Part shown: positions 54,957-64,000 of the stretch, one piece after another
Layout of the letters: each line of letters opens with the position of its first letter
Position numbering within the stretch: the stretch's first letter is position 1
NCBI GenBank assembly: GCA_022839045.1
Contig: JALHDI010000014.1
Coordinates: 1-64,000 of the forward strand
DNA from: Sporomusaceae bacterium
Lineage (GTDB): Bacteria > Bacillota_C > Negativicutes > Sporomusales_B > UBA7701
DNA: 64,000 bases
Reading direction: 5' to 3'
Notes under the pieces: model-generated
Told to the model about the DNA's origin: nothing
Databases searched by the model: none
Seen by the model: the letters and a program-made list of their open reading frames with translations, nothing else
Translations under genes and position numbers: made by a program

Positions 54957-55450
54957 GCACCACGCTTCGCGGCAAGGTCCACAAATTCGGCGATAACATC
55001 AATACCGACTTGATTTCCCCTGCCCAGTACATTGGCCTGTCCGACGAAATCATGATCGCCCACGCCATGGAAGGCGCCGATCCGGATTTCCCCCAGAAGG
55101 TCAAACCCGGCGACATCATCGTCGCCGGCAAGAATTTCGGCTCCGGCTCCAGCCGCGAAACTGCGCCAATGATTATCAAAGGCAGCGGAATATCCGTGGT
55201 GATCGCCGAGTTTTTCGCGAGGATCTTCTACCGCAACGCCATCAACATCGGCCTGTCTGTCCTTACCACCGACAGTGTGTCGGAAATAAACGACGGTGAC
55301 GAGCTTGAGGTCGACCCCATCGCGGGGACTATCCGCAACTTCACCACCGGCAAGAGCTACCAATGCACTAAATACCCCGACAACATCATGCAGATGGTCA
55401 ACGACGGTGGTTTGATAAACCACCTGAAGAAAAAGCTCAAGGCCAAGTGA
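54953..55450 (+). CDS. leuD: 3-isopropylmalate dehydratase-type small subunit
   Basis: 165 residues, the usual length of the swivelling subunit in this subfamily. GDNINTDLISPAQYIGLSDE near the start, and the loop KNFGSGSSRETAP that shapes substrate choice. Works as a heterodimer with the preceding large subunit. ATG overlaps its stop. Confidence 0.88.
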   Translation: MSTTLRGKVHKFGDNINTDLISPAQYIGLSDEIMIAHAMEGADPDFPQKVKPGDIIVAGKNFGSGSSRETAPMIIKGSGISVVIAEFFARIFYRNAINIGLSVLTTDSVSEINDGDELEVDPIAGTIRNFTTGKSYQCTKYPDNIMQMVNDGGLINHLKKKLKAK

Positions 55451-55463
55451 GGATACTTTAGAC

Positions 55464-56440
<977 letters not shown>

Positions 56441-56516
56441 ACGGTGCCGCAGGTTGTCGTGGTTTTGATTTTGGACCGCACATAAGCAGATACTAACCAT
56501 TATTTGCTAACAGGTA

Positions 56517-56544
56517 ATCACCGCCTCGCGGTGATCTTTTTTTT
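56517..56544 (+). terminator. terminator before the potassium genes
   Basis: ATCACCGC-CTC-GCGGTGAT followed by CTTTTTTTT. Confidence 0.92.
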
Positions 56545-56615
56545 GCGTAGAAATGGTTCATGCTAGCCGTAACCCGGTGCGATAAGAGTCGGCCAAGAAG
56601 AATCTTTACATATTC

Positions 56616-56669
56616 TTTATACTTTAGCCCTCACCTTTTATACATTTTTTACTGGCGGTCGCTTTATAC
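56616..56669 (+). promoter_or_regulatory. KdpE-box-like elements in the ktrB promoter region
   Basis: Three TTTATAC copies start at 56616, 56637 and 56663. The middle one reads TTTATACATTTTTTACTGGC, very close to the E. coli KdpE site TTTATACTTTTTTTACACCC as I know it; the first (TTTATACTTTAGCC) is a half-match. Spacing of the first two is 21 bp, two helical turns. KdpE is encoded 5 kb downstream. Confidence 0.6.
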
Positions 56670-56713
56670 TGTTGGGTAAGGAAGCGCTAGACGATATTGC
56701 GGGGGAGACATTT

Positions 56714-58081
56714 TTGAAGGACAATTGGAAGCTGCCTGCGTTTTTGGCTATCGGCAAGTGGCGTTTGACGCCGTATCAGACGCTCGTGGCCGGATTCGCA
56801 GGCCTGATTTTCGTCGGGTCTTTACTGCTGTCAACGCCGCTGGCCTCGTCGTCGGGAAAGGCGACGGGCTATCTTGACGCTTTGTTTACCGCGACGTCGG
56901 CAGTGTGCGTGACAGGGCTGGTGGTTGTGGATACGGGAACGCATTACTCGCTGTTCGGCCAGACGGTGATTCTCGTACTGATTCAGTTGGGCGGGCTGGG
57001 CGTAATGACCGCGAGTACGCTTCTGGCAGTGATCATCGGCAAGAAGATTCAGCTCAGGGAGCGGCTGGTTATTCAGGAGGCCACGAATCAACTGAATTTG
57101 TCCGGCGTGGTAAGGCTGACGTTATTCATTGTCAAGGCTACGCTGCTGATAGAACTGATCGGCGGCACGGTACTGGCGGCCCGCTTGTATCAGGATTTCG
57201 GGGCGCAGGGGATATATTTCGGCTACTGGCATGCGGTATCGGCGTTTTGCAACGCCGGCTTCGACCTGTTCGGCCGCGTCGGGTTCAGCAGCATTACGAG
57301 GTACGTCGGCGATCCCACCGTGGTTTTCGTTGTGGCCGGGCTGATTATTATCGGCGGCATCGGCTTCCCGGTAATAGCAGATGTCCTGAATTGCCGTTGT
57401 TTTGGCAAAATGAGCCTGCACGGCAAGCTGGCTGTCGCGATTTCCGGATTACTTATCGCGGTAGGCATGGTCTGCGTTACGGCTTTCGAAGGTAGCAACA
57501 ACGCGACGCTCGGAGAACTGCCGCTGTTTACGAAATTGCTGGCGGCTTTTTTCCAGTCGGTCACCGCCCGGACGGCTGGGTTCAACACAATCGATACGGG
57601 CTCCCTTAGAGAAGGTACGCTTCTGTTTATCATCCTGCTGATGTTTATCGGCGCTTCCCCATCGTCGACGGGCGGTGGGATCAAGACAACGACGGCCGGG
57701 GTTATCGCCGTATCGATCATGAACTTCATCCGCGGGAAGTCTGAAACGGAGGTTTTTAAGCGCAGCATTTCTCAGTACGCGGTTTACAAGTCGTTCACGC
57801 TGGCGTTGATATCGGCGGTTTTGATTTTTATTGTGACGATAGCGCTTACCTTTACAGAACAGGCGCCTATGCTCAAAATCCTGTTCGAGGTTACGTCGGC
57901 CTTCGGCACGGTAGGGTTATCGACGGGGATCACGTCATCGTTGTCGCCGGCTGGCAAGGCGTTGATTATCCTGACGATGTTCGCCGGCCGGGTGGGCACG
58001 CTGACGCTGGTGATGGCGCTGGCGCTCAAGGGGCGCAACGGCGCGGTGCATTATCCTGAAGGCAAAGTCATTATCGGGTAG
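56714..58081 (+). CDS. ktrB: KtrB/TrkH-type potassium channel subunit
   Basis: 455 residues, four membrane-pore-membrane repeats. Pore signatures: TATSAVCVTGLV, SAFCNAGFDLFG, SVTARTAGFNTI, SAFGTVGLSTGI. Gly residues of each filter are present. The TTG at 56714 is preferred (GGGGGAG 8 bases upstream; protein LKDNWKLP); a TTG 14 codons earlier also exists. Takes up K+ (or Na+-driven K+) with the cytoplasmic gating partner KtrA encoded next. Confidence 0.92.
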   Translation: MKDNWKLPAFLAIGKWRLTPYQTLVAGFAGLIFVGSLLLSTPLASSSGKATGYLDALFTATSAVCVTGLVVVDTGTHYSLFGQTVILVLIQLGGLGVMTASTLLAVIIGKKIQLRERLVIQEATNQLNLSGVVRLTLFIVKATLLIELIGGTVLAARLYQDFGAQGIYFGYWHAVSAFCNAGFDLFGRVGFSSITRYVGDPTVVFVVAGLIIIGGIGFPVIADVLNCRCFGKMSLHGKLAVAISGLLIAVGMVCVTAFEGSNNATLGELPLFTKLLAAFFQSVTARTAGFNTIDTGSLREGTLLFIILLMFIGASPSSTGGGIKTTTAGVIAVSIMNFIRGKSETEVFKRSISQYAVYKSFTLALISAVLIFIVTIALTFTEQAPMLKILFEVTSAFGTVGLSTGITSSLSPAGKALIILTMFAGRVGTLTLVMALALKGRNGAVHYPEGKVIIG

Positions 58082-58091
58082 AGGAGATTAT

Positions 58092-58748
58092 ATGAAGAAC
58101 AAACAGTTTGCCGTGATAGGCATGGGGAGATTCGGGTCGAGCGTGGCTACCAGCCTTATCAAGCAAGGATACGACGTTTTGGCGATCGATGCGGACAGCG
58201 AGAATATCCAGAAGATCAGTGAGGTGGTAACCCATGCTGTGTGCGCGGATTCGACCAGCGAAGAAGCACTTGGGGCGGTGGGGATCAGGAATTTCGACGT
58301 GGTAATTGTCGCTATCGGCCACGATGTCCAGGCCAGCGTTTTGACCACTCTGCTGCTCAAAGAGATGGGGGTCGGTTACATCTTGGCGAAAGCGCAGACC
58401 GAGCTGCACGGGAAAATGCTGGAGAAGATCGGCGCCGACAGGGTGGTTTATCCGGAGCGGGATATGGGGGTGCGGATCGCTCATAGCCTGATTTCGACGA
58501 ATGTGCTTGATTATATCGAACTGTCGCCCGATTTGAGCATCGTGGAGGTGGCTGTTCCGCGGCAGATGGTGGGACTGTCGCTGGCGGCTTCGAATTTACG
58601 CGCCGACTACGGGATTAATCTTATCGCCATCAAGCGAAAGGAGAAGATAATCGTTTCTCCAGAGCCGACGGAGAACTTCCTGGAAGGGGACACGCTTGTG
58701 ATGGTAGGTCCCAGCAAGGGATTGCTGAAACTGGAACAGTTGGAGTGA
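58092..58748 (+). CDS. ktrA: KtrA/TrkA potassium uptake regulator
   Basis: 218 residues. N-terminal RCK domain with the nucleotide-binding GMGRFGSSVA, then DADSENIQK, and a C-terminal RCK_C domain (PRQMVGLSLAASNLRADYGI). Binds ATP/ADP and gates KtrB; the RCK_C domain may bind c-di-AMP. 10 bases after ktrB. Confidence 0.94.
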   Translation: MKNKQFAVIGMGRFGSSVATSLIKQGYDVLAIDADSENIQKISEVVTHAVCADSTSEEALGAVGIRNFDVVIVAIGHDVQASVLTTLLLKEMGVGYILAKAQTELHGKMLEKIGADRVVYPERDMGVRIAHSLISTNVLDYIELSPDLSIVEVAVPRQMVGLSLAASNLRADYGINLIAIKRKEKIIVSPEPTENFLEGDTLVMVGPSKGLLKLEQLE

Positions 58749-58763
58749 TCGGGGGGTTACAAA

Positions 58764-59084
58764 TTGCAAGGCCCGGAGGTGGTTGCGGTGGGCCCCCGTG
58801 AAGTTATCAATGTCTTTGCCGAGCTTCGGTGGCTGGTTCTTGTCGTTTTATCGCTTCTATGCTGCTTCGGCCTCACATTTCTCTTCGTGAAGGGAACCTC
58901 CCCCAGGAAAAGCTTGATTGACGCAACATGCTTTCACTGGGGCGAGTCTCTGTTGGCAGGCGGGCTGGCTGTCTGGCTTTGGAGGTCGTTGCTCTGCAAC
59001 CCGGTTTTGCTTTTCGTACCGGTTGTATTGTTTCTTTCCCTTTGCCTGTACGGCAGGGATAGCCGGGGTAGCCCTCCCTCCTAA
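58764..59084 (+). CDS. small membrane protein of unknown function
   Basis: 106 residues by TTG start; an internal GTG is also possible. Three to four hydrophobic segments (WLVLVVLSLLCCFGLTFLFV, LLAGGLAVWLWRSLLC, VLLFVPVVLFLSLCLYG). Family not recognised. Lies between ktrA and a terminator, so probably expressed with ktrBA. Confidence 0.45.
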   Translation: MQGPEVVAVGPREVINVFAELRWLVLVVLSLLCCFGLTFLFVKGTSPRKSLIDATCFHWGESLLAGGLAVWLWRSLLCNPVLLFVPVVLFLSLCLYGRDSRGSPPS

Positions 59085-59085
59085 C

Positions 59086-59106
59086 GCCCCCTCCGGGGCT
59101 TTTTTT
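59086..59106 (+). terminator. terminator between the ktr and kdpD genes
   Basis: GCCCC-CTCC-GGGGC followed by TTTTTTT. Confidence 0.85.
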
Positions 59107-59193
59107 GCTTTCACGGATAAAGAGAGGAAACGCAGAGACTGAAGGATGGCGGCCATCCTGTGTTGAAAAAAGCACGAAACGGAGGTGGGCGTC

Positions 59194-61836
59194 ATGTCGG
59201 AAGAGCCGACCGGGCAACGCGAAGAGAAGATGCGGACGGGCAAGGGCAAACTTACTATTTTTCTCGGCGCGGTCACGGGAGTAGGCAAGACCCGCGCGAT
59301 GCTGGAGGCCGCCCGCGACCGGCTGGCGGAAAAAACCGACGTAGCGGTCGGGGCGGTGGAAACCCATGGACAGGCGGATCTGGAACGGCTTGTGGCCGAG
59401 ATGCCGATTGTTCCGGTGAGAGAGGTCGAGCATGGGGGAAAGGCGACGCGCGAGTTGGATGTGGACGCGGTCATCCGCCGCCGGCCGACGCTTGTCATGA
59501 TCGACGAGTTGGCCCACGCCAATGCTCCCGGTTCGCGGCATCTGCGGCGCTTTCAGGATGTTGAGGAAGTCTTGCGGGCCGGAATCGATGTTTATACTAC
59601 GCTGAACGTACAGAACATCGAGAGTTTGAATGACGTCGTCGCCCGAATCACTGATACAGTCGTCGACAACACCGTTCCCGACGATATCGTCAAGGGCGCT
59701 GCGGTGGTGCGGCTTATCGACATCCCTCCCGAGGAGCTTATGAAGCGGCTCGGGGAGGGAAAGGTCCATCTGCCGCAGGAAGCGGAGCAGGCAATCCGCA
59801 AGTTTCTCCGCCCCGGGAATATCAGCGCACTGCGCGAGCTTTCCTTGCGGGTTACGGCTTCCCATGTCGATAAGGACCTGACGGAATACATGCGCGAACA
59901 TCGGATAAGCGGTCCCTGGCCGGCCGCGGGGAGAGTGATGGTTTGTGTAAGCGCCAGCCCGTTTTCGGCCCAATTGATCCGCGCCGCCCATCAGTTGGCC
60001 GACGGAATGCAGGCGGAACTGCTGGCGGTCCACGTGGAGGCGCCTGCCTACCAATTTCCCCGCGGCGAGGAAGAGCGCGAACGGCTTGCCAGGAATTTGC
60101 GGCTCGCCGAGGAACTGGGCGGGAAAACGCTCACGGTGGTCGGCCGGGAAGTGGCAGATGAATTGCTGGAGCTGGCCCGGTTCCACAACGTGGGCACCAT
60201 CGTCGTCGGCAAGCCGCGTCACAACCGACTGTGGGAGCTGATCCACGGTTCGCTGGTCGACGAACTCATCCGCCGTAGCGGCGGTATCAACGTCCATGTG
60301 ATTCAGGGAAAAACGGAGACGGAAAGGGCGGAAAGACAACAAACGCTTCGCCGGGATACCGTATTCCCCTGGCGATATTATCTTCGCAGCCTCGCGATGG
60401 TTGCGATCGTTACCGCTGGCAGTCTGGCGCTGGGGGGCAGGATCGAGATCGCCAACGTGGCGCTGCTATTTCAGTTGCCGGTCGTCCTCAGCGCATTCTG
60501 GTGGGGTCGTTGGCCTTCGTACTTCACGGCGTTCTGCGGGGTATTGTCCTTCGATTTTCTGTTCATACCGCCGCTTTACACGTTTTCCGTCACCGATATC
60601 CGCTACTTGTGGAGCTTTATCACTTTTCTGTTCGTCGCGTTCGTGATCGGCGGTCGCACGGAGATGCTTCACCTCGAATCAGCGTCTGCCAGCGTCCGGG
60701 AAAGGAGTACGCGCGCTCTTTACGAATTCAGCCGCGAAATAGCTGCGGTTATCGATCTCAAGGCTATCGCCGAAGGGCTGGTGAAGCACGCGGCGGAGAC
60801 GCTGGACAGGCCGGTGCTTGTCCTGCTTCCGGCCGAAGATATTGAGCTTAGAGTCTGGGCGTGCCAGGGAATAAAGGGGGGGTTGAACGCGGCCGAAACG
60901 GAGGTGGCTACGTGGGTTTTCCGTCACGGCCGCGCGGCCGGTAAGTCCACGGATACTTCGCCGGCTTGCGGTTTTCTGTTCATTCCCCTGAAAACCCGCG
61001 ACGGCGTTACCGGGATTTTGGGCATCCGCATCGGTCAGAAGCAATTGTCCCCGGAAGAGAAGAGGCTCGTCGACGCCTGGGCCGGCTTGGCGGCGCTCGC
61101 CGTCGAGAGGGGAAAATTCGCCGAGAAGGCGAGGCAGGCTGCTTTATACGAGGAGTCGGACCGGCTACGGAACGCGCTATTCAATTCCATTTCCCACGAA
61201 CTGCGGACGCCGCTGGCCTCGATAATCGGCTCGGTTTCCACCTTGCTTGATGCGAGCAGGCTGTACTCTGAGGCCGCGAAGCGCGAACTGCTGGAAAACA
61301 TCCAGGACGGCGCGGCCCGCATGGAACGGCTGGTATCGAACCTGCTGGACATCGCCAGGCTGGAAAGTGGCATGGTTCGGCCGAAAATCGACTGGTGTGA
61401 CGTCGAAGACTTAATCGGGGCAGCTCTGGCGAGGCTCAGGGATACAACCCGCCACCACGTAATCAGAATCTCCGTGGCTGAAAGGCTTCCCCTGATGAGG
61501 GCCGATTTTGTACTGACGATAAAATACTCCCCCCGTGGCAGCAACGTTTTCATCTCCGCGGACCGCACCGAAAATGCGGTAAAGATTTCGGTCGAGGACA
61601 GCGGTCCCGGCATCAGGCCCGAGGATGTATCGAGGGTATTCGACAAGTTCTATCGGGGCGAGCGGACGAAAACAGTCGGCGGGACGGGGCTGGGGCTGTC
61701 GATCTGCAAGGGTATCGTCGAGGCTCATGGGGGGAATATATGGACGGAGAATCTGCCGGGCAGGGGGGCGGCTTTTTACCTCACGTTGCCGACAGACGAG
61801 CCGATAGCAACCGAAGCGGAGGCTGGCACAGAATGA
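59194..61836 (+). CDS. kdpD: KdpD sensor kinase lacking the ATP-binding N-box
   Basis: 880 residues. N-terminal KdpD domain with Walker A GAVTGVGKT (residues 25-33) and VMIDELAHANAPGSRH; Usp domain (VMVCVSASPFSAQLIRAAHQ); four-helix DUF4118 membrane domain; GAF domain; HisKA with His near residue 668 in SHELRTPLASIIGS. The ATPase retains the D-box DSGPGI and GTGLGLSICKGIVEAHGG, but RADFVLTIKYSPRG (near residue 770) lacks the usual about 14 residues with the NLL(D/E)NA N-box. ATG 59194 with GGAGG upstream. Overlaps kdpE (ATGA). Autokinase is probably lost; a phosphatase or binding role may remain. Confidence 0.92.
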   Translation: MSEEPTGQREEKMRTGKGKLTIFLGAVTGVGKTRAMLEAARDRLAEKTDVAVGAVETHGQADLERLVAEMPIVPVREVEHGGKATRELDVDAVIRRRPTLVMIDELAHANAPGSRHLRRFQDVEEVLRAGIDVYTTLNVQNIESLNDVVARITDTVVDNTVPDDIVKGAAVVRLIDIPPEELMKRLGEGKVHLPQEAEQAIRKFLRPGNISALRELSLRVTASHVDKDLTEYMREHRISGPWPAAGRVMVCVSASPFSAQLIRAAHQLADGMQAELLAVHVEAPAYQFPRGEEERERLARNLRLAEELGGKTLTVVGREVADELLELARFHNVGTIVVGKPRHNRLWELIHGSLVDELIRRSGGINVHVIQGKTETERAERQQTLRRDTVFPWRYYLRSLAMVAIVTAGSLALGGRIEIANVALLFQLPVVLSAFWWGRWPSYFTAFCGVLSFDFLFIPPLYTFSVTDIRYLWSFITFLFVAFVIGGRTEMLHLESASASVRERSTRALYEFSREIAAVIDLKAIAEGLVKHAAETLDRPVLVLLPAEDIELRVWACQGIKGGLNAAETEVATWVFRHGRAAGKSTDTSPACGFLFIPLKTRDGVTGILGIRIGQKQLSPEEKRLVDAWAGLAALAVERGKFAEKARQAALYEESDRLRNALFNSISHELRTPLASIIGSVSTLLDASRLYSEAAKRELLENIQDGAARMERLVSNLLDIARLESGMVRPKIDWCDVEDLIGAALARLRDTTRHHVIRISVAERLPLMRADFVLTIKYSPRGSNVFISADRTENAVKISVEDSGPGIRPEDVSRVFDKFYRGERTKTVGGTGLGLSICKGIVEAHGGNIWTENLPGRGAAFYLTLPTDEPIATEAEAGTE

Positions 61837-62525
61837 GCGAAAAACGCAACCGTGTGTTAGTGATCGACGATGAACAGCAGATAAGGAGATTTCTCAGGGT
61901 GTCGCTCGTCGCCCATGGATACGAAGTGGAGGAAGCCTCTTTGGGGAGCGATGGAATCAGGCGGACGACGGTCTTCAAGCCGGATCTCGTGCTCGTGGAT
62001 CTGGGATTGCCAGACATGGACGGGAAGCAGGTCGTGAGGGAACTGCGGGAATGGACCCAGGTGCCGATCATCGTACTGACGGTCCGCGAGCAGGAGGACG
62101 AGAAGATCGCGGCTCTCGACGCCGGGGCCGACGACTATGTCACTAAACCGTTCGGCGTGGGCGAGCTGATGGCGCGCATACGGGTTTCGCTGCGTCGCGC
62201 GCTAGGCGCCGAAAGTGAGCCGACTATTACCTGCGGAGAATTGACGGTGGATTTGAATCTTCGCCGGGTGACGATCAGGAATGAAGAAGTCAAACTGACG
62301 CCTACCGAGTATGACGTCCTAAAAGTACTTATCCAGCACGCCGGTAGGGTGCTGACGCACAAGCAACTGCTTAAGGCGGTATGGGGCAACGAATACGGCG
62401 AAGATACCCACTACGTGAGGGTGTACATCGGCCAGCTGCGGCGGAAGATCGAGGACGATCCCGCGCGCCCCAGATATATCATTACCGAGTCGGGAGTAGG
62501 TTACAGACTGATGGGACGGCACTAA
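61833..62525 (+). CDS. kdpE: KdpE response regulator
   Basis: 230 residues. Receiver with VLVIDDEQQIRRFLRVSL (acidic pair), Asp in LVLVDLGLPDMDGKQV near residue 55, and Lys in DDYVTKPFGVGEL; then an OmpR-type winged helix (LTPTEYDVLKVLIQHAGRVL, RVYIGQLRRKIEDDPA). Activates K+ uptake genes. No kdpFABC in the window; the ktrB promoter region has matching sites. Confidence 0.95.
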   Translation: MSEKRNRVLVIDDEQQIRRFLRVSLVAHGYEVEEASLGSDGIRRTTVFKPDLVLVDLGLPDMDGKQVVRELREWTQVPIIVLTVREQEDEKIAALDAGADDYVTKPFGVGELMARIRVSLRRALGAESEPTITCGELTVDLNLRRVTIRNEEVKLTPTEYDVLKVLIQHAGRVLTHKQLLKAVWGNEYGEDTHYVRVYIGQLRRKIEDDPARPRYIITESGVGYRLMGRH

Positions 62526-62874
62526 CAGAACTGGCAAACAGGCCACTACCCGAATTGTAGCTAGTCTAAAATAATACGAGCTTTCTGCAAGACAACCGCT
62601 GCCTAAATACTGCCGCAGCGGTTAGCATAGCTACAGCTAAACCGTGTGCGTGTGTAATCAGATTGGCGCCATAGACACTGTACTATATAACGGATAACTG
62701 TTAAAATTAAAGTGGATTTGCTTTATATCCGGAATCCAGTTCGACTTATGTGTCGCAAAAGGGTTCTGGATAGAGAAGCTTTCGTAGGCGCAGTTGCACG
62801 ATACTGCCAACAGACAAAATAATTTAATGGAGAGACGCCCACCTTAGACAGATCATAAAAGGGCCGTGTTATCC

Positions 62875-62913
62875 AAACATGGCTTTGCCAGTACCGCAAA
62901 GCCATGTTTTTTT
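62875..62913 (+). terminator. strong terminator upstream of the IclR gene
   Basis: 13-bp stem AAACATGGCTTTG / CAAAGCCATGTTT with a 9-base loop, followed by long T runs. Insulates the regulator from read-through. Confidence 0.92.
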
Positions 62914-63010
62914 ATTTTTTTAATGGGTGTTAATAAAATCGGACTTTTAAAAAAAACAAAAAAAGTTCCGAATATTAGCAGGACTTTTTACCGCGCCCAT
63001 ATAATATACA

Positions 63011-63034
63011 AAATAATATATGAAATAATATATG
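63011..63034 (+). repeat. 12-bp tandem direct repeat before the IclR gene
   Basis: AAATAATATATG occurs twice head to tail, 44 bases before the start codon. Could be an operator or promoter element. Confidence 0.55.
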
Positions 63035-63078
63035 ATCGTGAGTTTGAGATTGTGACTATTAGCTGAGGTAATGACGAG

Positions 63079-63894
63079 ATGATTCAGGCTGTTTCCAGAG
63101 CGGTGAAAATTCTCGAGTTCGTGGCGGCAAACAATATGACGCGCTTAACGGACATAAGCAGGGGAGTAGGGCTGAATAAAAGCACCACCCACGGTTTGAT
63201 TGCGACACTCGAAGCAATGGGCTGCATACGCCAGGACCAGACCACCGGCCGATATTTTCTTGGTCTGAAACTGTTCGAACTGGGCCAGGCGGTATTGGCG
63301 AACATGGACATTAGGACCGCTGCCATGCCTTACCTGATAGAGCTGTCCAGAAAGTACGAGGAAACCGTCCACCTCGCAATCCTTTCCGGCGACGAGGTCA
63401 TTTACATCGACAAAGTGGACAGTCCCCGCTCCATCCGTATCGTCAGCAAGGTCGGCGGCCGCAATCCCGCATACTGTACCGGAGTCGGCAAAGTTTTGCT
63501 CGCCGGGCTATCGGACAGCGAGCTTAACCAGTTGCTTGCCAAGATTGAGTTTAGGCCGATTACGCCAAATACCATAACCAACGCTTATACGCTGGCGGAA
63601 CAGATCAACAAGATACGCCAGGACGGCTATGCCACCGATAGCGGGGAAATCGACGAAGGTCTTTCCTGCTTCGCCGCCCCGATCCGCAACCATCTCGGCA
63701 CAGTAACCGCCGCCATTAGTCTCTCCGGACCGACGGCACGCCTTATCAACGGCAATTCGTCCCGTCTTGTAGCCGATGTCGTTTACTGTGCCCGACAAAT
63801 TTCCGGTCAGCTTGGCTTCAACGCCGCTCAGGCCGGCAGCAGCTTTTTTCCCCGCGAAACGAGAACGTTGTTTGACAATATCAAACAACGATAG
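63079..63894 (+). CDS. IclR-family transcription regulator
   Basis: 271 residues. Winged HTH at the N-terminus (AVSRAVKILEFVAANN, TRLTDISRGVGLNKSTTHGL) and IclR effector domain (LSGDEVIYIDKVDSP, NPAYCTGVGKVLLAGL, GLSCFAAPIRNHLGTVTAAI). ATG 63079 with GAGG upstream. IclR proteins usually control an adjacent catabolic operon, so the target is probably the gene starting just beyond 64000. Confidence 0.93.
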   Translation: MIQAVSRAVKILEFVAANNMTRLTDISRGVGLNKSTTHGLIATLEAMGCIRQDQTTGRYFLGLKLFELGQAVLANMDIRTAAMPYLIELSRKYEETVHLAILSGDEVIYIDKVDSPRSIRIVSKVGGRNPAYCTGVGKVLLAGLSDSELNQLLAKIEFRPITPNTITNAYTLAEQINKIRQDGYATDSGEIDEGLSCFAAPIRNHLGTVTAAISLSGPTARLINGNSSRLVADVVYCARQISGQLGFNAAQAGSSFFPRETRTLFDNIKQR

Positions 63895-64000
63895 CTCTTT
63901 GCGGTAAAAAGCGGTGCGCATTTGACGATGTGGTCGAACGATATTTGACAATGCCGGATGAGGGTTGTCGGACGAAAGCAAGTTTAGGCTAAAAAAGGAG
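63895..64000 (+). other. leader of a gene outside the window
   Basis: 106 bases after the IclR gene, ending in AAAAAAGGAG, a ribosome-binding site for a start codon beyond position 64000. TTTGACAAT occurs here (about 63945) and, as TTTGACAATATCAAA, at the end of the IclR gene; possible IclR-binding sequence. Confidence 0.4.

Larger units (their letters stand above)
62526..63078. other. intergenic region between kdpE and the IclR gene
   Basis: 553 bases. Hairpin AACCGCTGC/GCAGCGGTT (62594-62623) may end kdpE transcription. A strong terminator at 62875-62913 (AAACATGGCTTTG / CAAAGCCATGTTT then TTTTATTTTTTT) follows. AT-rich DNA with a tandem repeat lies just before the IclR gene. No gene seen. 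Confidence 0.6.

Noticed and set aside
56543..56713. c-di-AMP (ydaO) riboswitch before ktrB
   Set aside because: Often found before K+ genes, but the region is AT-rich and shows none of the conserved ydaO blocks or pseudo-symmetric stems.

Overview
The window is a chromosomal origin region of a Gram-negative-walled, spore-forming Firmicute (Negativicutes; my best guess is the Sporomusaceae). The evidence is a Firmicute origin order (noc, rsmG, mnmG, mnmE, jag, yidC, yidD, rnpA, rpmH, dnaA, dnaN, yaaA, recF, dciA, remB, gyrB), sporulation-linked genes (yyaC, spo0J/soj, spoIIIJ/jag), and outer-membrane functions (an AIDA-type autotransporter ending in Phe and an OmpH/Skp-like chaperone). DNA is GC-rich. 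Transcription follows replication: left of oriC (about 32.2-32.5 kb and 33.9-34.1 kb) nearly all genes lie on the minus strand, right of it nearly all on the plus strand. I saw no rRNA, tRNA or CRISPR array.

Left arm. Positions 1-3.6 kb hold livK, livH and livM (partial) for branched-chain amino acid uptake, with separate near-consensus promoters before livK and livH. Positions 3.76-9.12 kb hold an archaeal-type split glutamate synthase (gltB1, gltB2, and a GltB3-GltD-ferredoxin fusion) behind a ykkC-family riboswitch, probably the ppGpp or PRPP subtype, and followed by a multibranched RNA element. Then come selB-selA, the divergent yyaC, two YkuS-like genes, bactofilin with an M23 peptidase, DUF4446, a cysteine desulfurase, hydF-aspA, and parB-parA with two parS sites. 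A SAM-riboswitch operon, in which MetH is split from its reactivation domain, sits between soj and noc. The noc gene contains a perfect Noc-binding palindrome.

Core. noc to rpmH read leftward. oriC is bipartite: DnaA boxes lie before dnaA, and a second set with a DnaA-trio-like unwinding region lies between dnaA and dnaN. The rightward dnaA-gyrB run ends abruptly. gyrA is absent, and directly after gyrB there are four 21/22-bp tandem repeats that look like an IS21-type terminus.

Right arm. From 40 to 56.5 kb is an accessory region with many broken genes: a sensor kinase and its response regulator each carry one frameshift, an autotransporter adhesin has a nonsense codon and a 43-nt deletion, an ompH-like gene is frameshifted, and there are fragments of a DNA-binding protein, a TRAP transporter, a CoA-transferase and pyruvate:ferredoxin oxidoreductase. 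Among them are intact genes: a degenerate receiver, an autotransporter heptosyltransferase, an FkbM methyltransferase and a leuCD-like pair. Positions 56.6-62.5 kb form a potassium module (ktrB, ktrA, kdpD, kdpE) without kdpFABC. The ktrB promoter carries KdpE-box-like sequences, and the KdpD kinase lacks its ATP-binding N-box. The window ends with an IclR-type regulator and the ribosome-binding site of a gene lying outside.
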